Source: Tuctoria greenei
Lineage: Eukaryota > Streptophyta > Magnoliopsida > Poales > Poaceae
DNA: 64,000 nucleotides
Reading direction: 5' to 3'
Assembly: GCA_036927565.1 (NCBI GenBank)
Contig: JAYESD010000008.1
Span: 23,144,100-23,208,099, forward strand
The stretch's first letter is position 1. Every line of letters starts with the position of its first letter. Under the pieces are notes generated by a model that was not told the DNA's origin, did no database searches, and worked only from the letters and a program-made list of their open reading frames with translations. The translations under genes and the position numbers were made by a program. This document shows positions 56,218 through 64,000 of this stretch, in pieces.

Positions 56218-57227
56218 TGTTGAAGTGTGCCAACGACATTTCCCCTGATAGTACTAAGAAGCAGTCCGTGAAGGTTCTTTTTTGGAGGGGGTGTAAACAC
56301 AAAGAACTTAAAACGAGGTGAACACAAGGACTTTCATGTTGTTCGGCCCGCTTGAGTGTAATACTCTACTCCACGGGGGTCTGTTGTATGCTTGCTTGAG
56401 TATGAGATGAGTGTGAGTTCAGCTTGAGTGCTACTGTGCAACGCACACCTTTTATATGTTAAGGTCCGGCTGTTTACTAAGAGGTCGAGGCCCAACATGT
56501 GGTCCTGGGCTATTAAGCACCTTGTACATGATCTAAGGCACTTAATAGTGATTTAATCGGTTTTAATGTGCCCTGATGGCGACGTTACCACACATTAAGG
56601 CCCCACTGATTGTGCATCATTAATGCAGAGTTAATGACACACTAACCAGGTCTTGAAATGGCTGTTTGATGGTCTTGAATGTCCATGCCATTTCTGGACA
56701 GATGGAGATCCCGGAGTCCTTCTCGTTAGAGAGGTAGGGTTCGGGCCCATGTGGCAGCACCGGACCCACCCTTAGCAGGGAGACAGGTCCAGAGTTGTGG
56801 GACACATGGAAGCACCGGAGCCACCCTTAGCAGGGAGCCAAGTCCGGAGCCGTGGGAGACGTGGTAGCACTGAAGCCACCCTTAGCAGGAGGCAGGTTTG
56901 GAGCCATGGGATACGAGGCAGCACTAGAGCCACCCTTAGCAGGGAGGCAGGTCTGGGGCTGCGGGACATGTGGCAGCACGAGAGCTATCCTTAGCAACTA
57001 GGCAGGTCCAGAGCTGTGAGACACATGGTAGCACGGGAGCCACCCTTAGCACGGAGGCAGGTACGGGGCTACGTGACACGTGGCAGCACCGGAACCACCC
57101 TTAGCAGGGAGGCAGATCCGGAGCTGCAGAACACGTGGTGGCCTCTGAAGGTCTTCTCTCCTGGAAGGTGGGACTCAGCACATTTTTGTTTTGTAAGCGA
57201 GGGTACCTTGTCCGCAGGGTAGCGACA
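56218..57227 (-). repeat. 5' LTR of gypsy-C
   Basis: About 1010 bp. Plus-strand edges are TGTTGAAG and GGTAGCGACA; the outer edge is the reverse of TGTCGCTACCCTGCGG, like the other gypsy LTRs. A TATA box lies on the minus strand at 56449-56457. Confidence 0.75.
56750..57135. repeat. 55-bp tandem repeat inside gypsy-C LTR, seven units
   Basis: Each unit carries GTGGCAGCACCGGAGCCACC and CTTAGCAGGGAGGCAGGTCC in order. Units differ by about 5-10 bases and lack indels, except one short copy. Confidence 0.88.
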
Positions 57228-57612
57228 CATGCCTTTAAAACTCATGCTTGTGTTATCGAATGAGTGAATAGTCACTTGTGATAATTGAACTTCACAGGCG
57301 GGTCATTACAAATCCCACCTGTGTAAATTAACCTATTTGTGCAAGCGGCTTTTACCTGGTTGTCTTAAACTCGATCGATGTGACTGGACATTAATACAGA
57401 CGGCTGATGCGACCGGCATGCTCGCCAGTTACCGAGGTGTCTTAAATGCACGCAGCGCATGCGCGTCTTTTGAATTCAATTCGAACCGCTCTGCGTCCCA
57501 TCATGTCGAGGGACGAACCATCGAGCTGCTGCTATGAGATCATCTGTGCGCGTGCATTGTCTTCTCTGCACAACCACTCTTCCTCTCTTCCCAAAAACGT
57601 GCCAATAACATT
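57228..57612. other. No gene seen; CACCTGTG-type inverted repeats near 57290
   Basis: The CACAGGCGGG...CCCACCTGTG words resemble those near 49400 and 58410, suggesting CACTA-like subterminal repeats. Confidence 0.4.
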
Positions 57613-58011
57613 ATGACTGACAAGAAAACACCGCCGCCAAACATGCCGAAGGACTTCAAGGGGAAGCATCCCCGACTAAACTCCCCCCCCCCCCCCCCCC
57701 CGAACAAGGAGTGGGCTCTCTGGAATATGGTGTGCGATGTATTTTACAATACATCGCGCTCCATACGCCGCCTTAGGCTCGGTCTCCTTCCAGAGTATAT
57801 TGGAATGGGGACCACGGACCACTACGTCTTCGGCATGACGCAGTTGGCCGGTCGCCTTGACGCCCTCTGGGACACGATGGCAGTCGAGCTCGGTGTCGGC
57901 GACCGCGACTACCTGGTGGCAGCAATGTCCAGAAGACTGGGCTTCCCATCTCCGCCGCAGGAGGCGCCCCTGCCTGGCCAGGAGCCCGAGGAGGAGGAGG
58001 AGAAGATGTAG
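57613..58011 (+). CDS. Small unknown ORF (132 aa)
   Basis: ATG at 57613, then a Lys/Pro-rich N-terminus with a proline run produced by 19 consecutive C (57683-57701). The middle block has KEWALWNMVCDVFYNTSRSIRRLRLGLLPEY, where the second half of the window of the protein looks globular, then LAGRLDALWDTMAVELGVGDRDYL. The C-terminus is acidic (GQEPEEEEEKM) before a TAG. I do not recognise the family. CACCTGTG-type words on both sides suggest that it travels in a CACTA-like element. The C run makes the frame fragile. It may be a captured gene piece or a transposon accessory protein. Confidence 0.4.
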   Translation: MTDKKTPPPNMPKDFKGKHPRLNSPPPPPPNKEWALWNMVCDVFYNTSRSIRRLRLGLLPEYIGMGTTDHYVFGMTQLAGRLDALWDTMAVELGVGDRDYLVAAMSRRLGFPSPPQEAPLPGQEPEEEEEKM

Positions 58012-58514
58012 TTTTTTCTTGTTTTTAGTTGTGTTTTCTTAGTTTGTATTTTTCTTTTTTCTTGTTTGTAATATATTGTATTTAAGGTAATGAACTTTAT
58101 TTTGCTGCTCATTGGTGTGCAAAAATAGTTCTAATGTTGTTGTCGTAACGATAAACCACTAAAAATGAACTAATAACGTGTTGTCTTAACGATAAAAAAA
58201 TTATTTGTAGATATGTATTATAAGAACAAAAACTATTAGACATTTATCTCTTTCATGGATGTTTACATATTGTTGATGTGGAAAATCATTATAGATATGT
58301 ATCACTTAAGTTGATCAAAAAGTGTCTAACATTTGACAGGCAGGTATTAAGACTATGTCGCATGAGAAAATTTGTTTTATAATTTAATTAAAATGTTTTC
58401 CCAAGCGGTGATTAATAAACCGCTGCCTGTGGAAAATATTTTCTCTATAAATGAAGTGTTGGTCGCGCCCCGCAACCTTAACATATTCATTTTGTTGCCA
58501 AGCCCTTGTCCTCA
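58012..58514. other. No gene seen
   Basis: AT-rich. An AAGCGGTGATTAATAAACCG inverted repeat near 58405 is followed by CTGCCTGTGGAAAA. Confidence 0.45.
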
Positions 58515-58850
58515 ACCTCGCTGTCTCAGTCAACATCGAGCGCTGACTTCACCCTCGGTGTCCCCGCCGAGGGTCATCGCCGCCAAGAAACGTACTCACC
58601 CTCAACATCATCAACGAGCGTCTTCCTCACCCTCGTCGTCATCGTCCATGCTGAGCGTTGTCCTTGCTCTCAGCGTCGCCGTCGAGCAATGTACTCACCC
58701 TCCCTGTCGCCGTCGAGCGTCGTCCTCTCCCCCGCCGTCCACGCCGAGCATCGTCCTCACCCTCGCCGTCCACGCCGAGTGTCGTCCTCACCCTCACCGT
58801 CCAGGCCGAGTGTTGTCCTCATCCTCATCGTCTATGCCGAGTGCTTGTAT
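58515..58850. repeat. Degenerate tandem repeat (CCTCACCCTCGCCGTC)
   Basis: Units of about 30-36 bp with GTCGTCCTCACCCTC and GCCGAGC cores, about eight copies; Ser/Pro/Arg-rich frames here are artefacts. Confidence 0.7.
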
Positions 58851-59660
58851 TAGCTCGTAGGACATGTAGGTGCACTTCCTTGGAAGAGAAGACCACCGGA
58901 GAGTCACTCCTGACACACTGCCGCCATGTCCGCCGCGTCCCTCTGTTGCCGGCCGCCGTAGCGACCTCCCTGCCTTGTTCGAGCATCCCAACACCCTCCT
59001 AGCACCCTGGAACACGTCCCCATCGATCTGTATCGTTAGATTGTTACACACGCGCATAGATCGCTGATGCGCCTGGTCGCCACGGCCTGCCGCCGGCCAC
59101 CTTGGCGCCGTCCCAGCCCGGGCAAGCCAACTGAGGCAATCCCTGATCCTCCAAACGCGCGCCCAACCTCTCCGTTGGAGGTGAGACCGCGCCTTTCCAC
59201 GCAGAGCTGCCGCCGGCGCGTTCCTGTGGCCGCCACCGCCGGCTCCCCTGTTTCACTAGTGCAGTGCGCACGTGGCGCCAAACTGGCTGCCACCTGGGCG
59301 GCCCGAGCGGACGTGTCCGCCACCTGGCTGCCATGCGGGCGCAAGGGAACCACGCCAGCACGGTAGCATGTGCGGGCGCTGGTTGGGCACGGTCTTCATA
59401 GACCGATGAGGCATTGCCCATGAACCGAGTCCGCGGCCCACGAAAAATAGCTGCCACTAGCCACTGACCCTATGGCCCCATCGGTCAGCCACTGACATTG
59501 GAGGCCCATACGGCAGCATGCGAACGCACCTGGAACTGCTATGCGCACCTCACGTGTACCCACTGTCCCACCAGGCCCTCTGTCAGCCTCACTACTCCAC
59601 ATCAAAATACTAGGTGCACCCGGTCTGTGAACACAAAACATTTTAAAATCCATTTACAAG
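58851..59660. other. GC-rich, unassigned
   Basis: Long frames on both strands but no recognisable protein. GC content differs sharply from the AT-rich region that follows. Confidence 0.4.
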
Positions 59661-62600
59661 TGTAGGAAAAATCTGGGAAAATCTCTAAAATTAGAAATAT
59701 ACTGTTAGAGCATAACAATAGTGATTAGCGACATAAAGCAACTGTAGAAATTATGTGATTTAATGTTGGGTGACAGAAATTATTAAATAAACTAGGAAAT
59801 TGAGGAAATTCTTGTTTAGTCCCAGATTTGATAACCTGCTCTCAAATAATTATCTAAAAATCCCCATAAACATTATTTAACATCTACATGGAAATGTAAA
59901 CGTTATTTAGTTAATGGGAATTACAAAATGGAGAACTAATTTCCATTCTTGTAGGAAATTAATTAAATTACCAACGGTTGGTAGAAAAATCATATATAAA
60001 CTCTGCGAAGAATAATCTCCTTATAAATAATTGTCAAGCAGTCCTAAAAAAATTGTTAGACAAATACGGTATTTGTTAATTGGCTAATACAAAATTATAT
60101 AATAGAGAATTCACAATCCTCATAAAGAAGTCGTGTAAAAATTTATTATTAGTAACATGCACATAGAAGCTCCCATTTAGGTAATCTTTCCATAAAGGAT
60201 CCTCTAAAGACTTGTGGGAATATAGTACTAGGAGTCTAGGACTATAGAATATTAATGGATCAAAATAAAATGTGCGATAAAGAACTAATTGTCAGTTGTC
60301 ATGGAAGAGCAATTAGGGAGCTATTAGGTAGAAGAAACTCACGCACATATAATAAACTTGCCATTAGTAGTTCACTGGAAGGTCTTAGCGAGCGCATGTT
60401 AGAAAAGCTCAAAAATAGGCCTAAGGCTTTTAGAACACATTGAGAAAACAATAGATTAAGAAATGATATAAGTTAACAAGTCATACACTAGTTGTCGTTA
60501 AAAATATTGAGTTGGCTCGAGAATAATAGAACCAATGCTTAGACTCTAAAATAAGTGAGTCTTACATTAATAAGACTTTAGTGGATATACTATTGTGAAT
60601 ATAAGAAAATTATATGGAAGTCTCATAAAGGTTATGGCTAACTCGTTGCCCGTAACATAAGTAATTTATAACATAAACTAGTGAATTAATCGTAATGGTC
60701 ATAAACCCTGTAAATAACTAGAAGACCGATAGGATCGTCGTAACCTTCCAATGACCATTTGTTTGACCAAAGAAATAGTAATGTTTCCAGATAAGCCACC
60801 AGTAGAATGACGTATTCTCTGATAAACCTTCTCAGGATCTTAGAAACCGTGTTAATGAATGATTGTTTGTATTTATCGAAGTTTTATTTGGATTTCTTGG
60901 ATCTTTATCGATGAACCGTATTTTCTTCGCGTAGCTATGTACTTAGTAATCGGAGAGTTTGAAAAGGATATATTCAAGATACGGACCATGAAGAACTGGA
61001 CAAAGACTTTGATAAACCACCGTAAAAACAAGCTCTAACTCCTTGATCATGTTTCACCTATGTTTTGCAATTGCACCTATGGCCTGTTTTCGTTGCATGA
61101 ATGTATGTCTATTTTATAATGTTGTTATGCTATGAACCACTTGATGTGGTAGCATGAGTTATGTCGATGACTAAATATCGGTGTTAGCTACTAGCCAAGA
61201 TAAACAGTAACCCTGTAGTTACTCGCTATCAATGGTTTGAAACAAGACACTGTATCAGCCACGATAATAGCAGTGACTATCACAATCCCCTCCTTGACCT
61301 TGACAACACAACCCCTTGACAACCTAATATCTTCATCGCTGCACTATAGCAGTGATGTGAGCACCTTCTTGTTAGTACTATGCTTAGGAACCCCTGCGAT
61401 GTTCGCATCGCGAACCACTACACATTGTATACATGATTGTGAAATGTGTTAAAAGGTGTTTGGTGGTGTGAGTTAGGATATGGGTGGGATATTAATGAAC
61501 TTTGTGTGTGAAGGGGATGGGTGGTCGAGGCGGGTATGGTGATGGGATGTTGCGGGCTCCCTAAGAGGTATACCAGTTGCGGCTGTGTATTCGGTGTAAT
61601 CCATCGATTGGCGTTGAGTGCTTCAGTAATAGTCTGATGACCATGTTTTTCAGATTAGCCTTGTGCTGAGTACTTCAGTTTTAGTTCGAGGTTGTGTGTT
61701 TCAAACTAGTCCTCCTGCCAAGGACGGATGGAGCCGCCTCACCAATATAAGGACCGGTTCATTTGACCTCAACATAGTGATTTCGTACAACCACAGAACC
61801 CATATGGGCAGGACTCGCCCTACCTTTCTGGTAACTGCCACAAGGGAAAACCTGGAGAGCCATGGAGGGCACGGTGGACCAGGAAATGGCACAGAGACCG
61901 AGGGTCGTCTGATGTCTAGCTGGGTAGGAATTTCAAGAATAGCCCCTGGGTCGGGCCGAGGTGTGATTGTGGGGTTACGCAGGGAAGATGGGATGAGTGT
62001 CATGTCATACCCTTGCTACGTGTGCATGGCCTGTGGGTAAAGTGTACAAACTCTACAGAGTCTTAATCTATCCGGATAGCTGTTGTCACAGTCTTGGCAC
62101 ACTATGCTTTGGGCTCCCATTGATTAGTATTAGCACATCTCCTTGAAGTGTGTGTGGGTGGCTGAGGCCGCTGTGTTTTGGGAAAGAGTTGGCATGCGTG
62201 CCGGAGTCGTCAGGGCCTTGGGTCCGAAGACTCATATAAAAGTGTGGGAACTGACACGATGGTCTGAAACTCTCCCAGGACCCGCCAACTATAATAATAC
62301 TGATTCAACTACTTCTCCCTCTTATTGCAAAACTCTTTTCAAAGAGAACCTTGCATAAAATTCTTTTCGGCAAAACTAAGCTATATGGCCTCTCCTTGCT
62401 ACAAGCCCCAATGCATGAAGCACCTCCCTTTGAGTAGTGTTAGGGCTTGCAAAGTACCTTATGTACTCACTCTTGCTTTATATGTGGTTTTATCAGAAGA
62501 CAAGGAAGCTGAAGTGTGTGAGGATGATGGTTAGGTCTAGTCCTACTTCCCAAGTCTGCATGTTGGGCATGGCGCCATTCTGCTCCGCTGTTTCTGAGGA

Positions 62601-62786
62601 TTTATCTGTTTTGATGGTCATCTCCGACCGCATCCATTGTAATCTAGATCATGTCTGTAAGATTTTTATTAATTATAAAAAATAATCGTTGTATGGATCT
62701 CGATCTATTCTGTTGTGCGTACCAACTACTGATCCACGGATTGATACGGGATGCACAAGTATACCCTCGAAAGGCGGGTCCTGACA
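59661..62786 (+). mobile_element. Possible long solo LTR
   Basis: Begins TGTAGGAAAAATCTGGGAAA and may end GGCGGGTCCTGACA at 62786. The composition runs from AT-rich to a GT-rich transcript-like part (61440-62300), then a stretch with TATACCCTCGAAAGGCGGGTCC, familiar from large gypsy LTRs of grasses. No matching target duplication was found, and no second copy is in the window. Confidence 0.3.
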
Positions 62787-63103
62787 TCATGCTTGGCTTT
62801 GTGATCATACGATCCGCAATAAATATTATACCTTTCTATAGATAATAGAACAAGAATATTTATACCTTGGTTTCTAGGACCTATCTTTAAGTCTTCACAT
62901 AGCGTTAGAGTTCGATTGGTAAGTCTCACGTGCCCCTTTTCTATTATACGCCACAACATTGTCTCCCCTTGTGACGAGAAGAGATTGTTCCACCTAGAGA
63001 AGGACTACCAATTAGATATAGTAACTTAGAAAGTCACATTTGCATTAAAGGAGAAGCTTTAAGTTGCACCGACTCTGACATACATATAAATTTGCATGAA
63101 TAG
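62787..63103. other. No gene seen
   Basis: AT-rich intergenic sequence. Confidence 0.5.
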
Positions 63104-64000
63104 TGTCGGTGGTTTTGATCCGGCTGATCTCCCGATACTACTAAAGTGTTAGAGGAGTTTGAGGTTCGGTATGGGCGCGCGGAGATTCCAGAAGGTGAGA
63201 TGTTGAGTGACACAAGGGACACCAAGATTTACGTGGCTCGGGTTGCCTGAGCGTAATACCCTACTCCATGGGGTGTGTTGGTGTTGTATTGGATGTATGA
63301 GCTCAACGTCAGTTGAGAGTGTAAAGTCAGCGTGTCCCGGAGAGTGTAGAGTGAGCGTATCTCCCCAGAGAGTGTGTCCTATGTATCGTCGGCCTGTCCT
63401 TTTATAGTACAAGTACAGGCCATTACAAGTTAGCCTGGCCCGACATGTGGCCCCGACAGTTATTGATATTGATACACATTCAACACGTTTAATTGCCCTT
63501 AATGACCGACTTATGGGCTTTGAAAACACCGTTACTGGTAATTAAGGTCGTCCGATCGTGTGTCATTAATATAGTATTAATGACACTTGATCAGGTCTTG
63601 AAGTCCTTGATTCCCCTTTGAAGATCCGGAGCCGTTGTGGAGTCTTCCGGAGGTTAGAGGCTGAAGATCCGACGGTTGGACACGTGGCAGCGCCAGAGCT
63701 CACTGTGGGGAACAGATAGGTCTGGTGTTACCCAACACGTGTCAGTTTCGGAGCTTCCCTCGGTCTGGGGTTAGGTCCGGGGGTGCCATTTCGGTACATA
63801 GCCCGGAGCTTCCCCCTTGTGGGTGGTAGCTCCGGTTTGATAGTACACGTGGCGACCCTGGAACTAACCATGTTGGAGAAGCGGGTCCAGTTATGTTTGA
63901 CATGTGGGTCTCCGAAGGTCTTCAAATCAAGTAGATGACTTTCCCTTGAGATCTTTGCAATCCCAAGGAGTATATGGTACCCAGGGTACCGACAGTGGCC
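63104..64000 (-). mobile_element. Gypsy-D: 3' LTR and start of a gypsy copy running off the right edge
   Basis: The LTR is 63104-63994 (891 bp): TGTCGGTGGTTTTG to GGTACCGACA on the plus strand. The last bases, GTGGCC, are the reverse of the GGCCAC that precedes the LTR in gypsy-A, so this is the 3' LTR of a minus-strand copy whose body lies right of the window. It is similar to the gypsy-A LTR over most of its length. Confidence 0.88.
63399..63407 (-). promoter_or_regulatory. TATA box in gypsy-D LTR
   Basis: The minus strand has TATAAAAGG in the same context as in gypsy-A. Confidence 0.7.

Larger units (their letters stand above)
53758..57227 (-). mobile_element. Gypsy-C: deleted Tat-type gypsy copy
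   Basis: Read on the minus strand: 5' LTR (56218-57227), primer site, then directly the protease/RT border, RT, RNase H with palindrome insert, archaeal-like RNase H and the first part before integrase. Gag and protease are missing between 56197 and about 56190. The left end stops at a point matching gypsy-A 33510, where CACTA-2 resumes; no 3' LTR is present. It is the same broad lineage as gypsy-A but with a different LTR. Confidence 0.85.

Noticed and set aside
58372..59057. Ser/Pro/Arg-rich ORFs
   Set aside because: Generated by the degenerate tandem repeat at 58515-58850.
1..64000. tRNA, rRNA or an intact host protein gene
   Set aside because: No cloverleaf with correct box motifs, no rRNA segment and no multi-exon host-like gene could be supported by reading; TMT-like sequence is only a captured fragment.

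Overview
The window reads as a repeat-rich, heterochromatin-like stretch of a grass (Poaceae) nuclear genome, probably a panicoid. The evidence is nested LTR retrotransposons of both superfamilies, Sirevirus-type copia elements packed with GGACTAGTCC palindromes, Tat-type gypsy elements with an antisense accessory gene, CACTA, hAT and 80-bp Stowaway elements, and spliceosomal introns inside transposon genes. I see no convincing intact host gene, rRNA, tRNA or CRISPR array. The species cannot be named from the sequence alone.

Layout. 1-9740 is the 3' part, 5' leader and 5' LTR of a minus-strand Sirevirus-like copia element (copia-1). It sits in a plus-strand gypsy relic (gypsy-B, 9741-13361), which in turn abuts the pol gene of a second minus-strand Sirevirus-like element (copia-2, 13362-~18068). 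Copia-2 abuts a CACTA remnant (CACTA-1, ~18069-20016). 20017-23244 is mostly anonymous, with one hAT MITE (20607-21157) and one Stowaway (22691-22770). 23245-44462 is a third copia element (copia-3, minus strand) with 506-bp LTRs and a perfect CAAAT target duplication. Its integrase domain is split by a complete 13,023-bp gypsy element (gypsy-A, 27832-40854; 849-bp LTRs, CGTTC target duplication), and its left LTR is split by a 992-bp hAT derivative (23688-24679). 44617-46124 is a Pack-CACTA that carries a fragment resembling a tonoplast monosaccharide transporter gene. 46128-49614 holds two Stowaways, a 505-bp hAT MITE and minor repeats. 49615-53757 is a CACTA relic on the minus strand (CACTA-2). 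53758-57227 is a deleted minus-strand gypsy copy (gypsy-C). 57228-63103 is mostly unassigned, with one small unknown ORF and a possible long solo LTR. 63104-64000 is the 3' LTR of another minus-strand gypsy copy (gypsy-D) that continues past the window.

How parts work together. Gypsy-A keeps its gag-protease-RT-RNase H-aRNase H-integrase order in one reading frame, broken only by stop codons. Between pol and the 3' LTR lies an antisense two-exon gene: a Transposase_28-like exon and a coiled-coil exon. The intron is kept at the same place in gypsy-A and gypsy-B, and the frame is open across the junction in both.

The main recurring theme is that several element families carry their own dispersed short palindrome in LTRs, leaders and even in-frame inside coding regions: GGACTAGTCC in the copia elements, GACCCCTCCGGGAGGGTC in gypsy pol, and GGAGCT-N-AAGCTCC in the gypsy 3' region. 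No autonomous element in the window looks fully functional.
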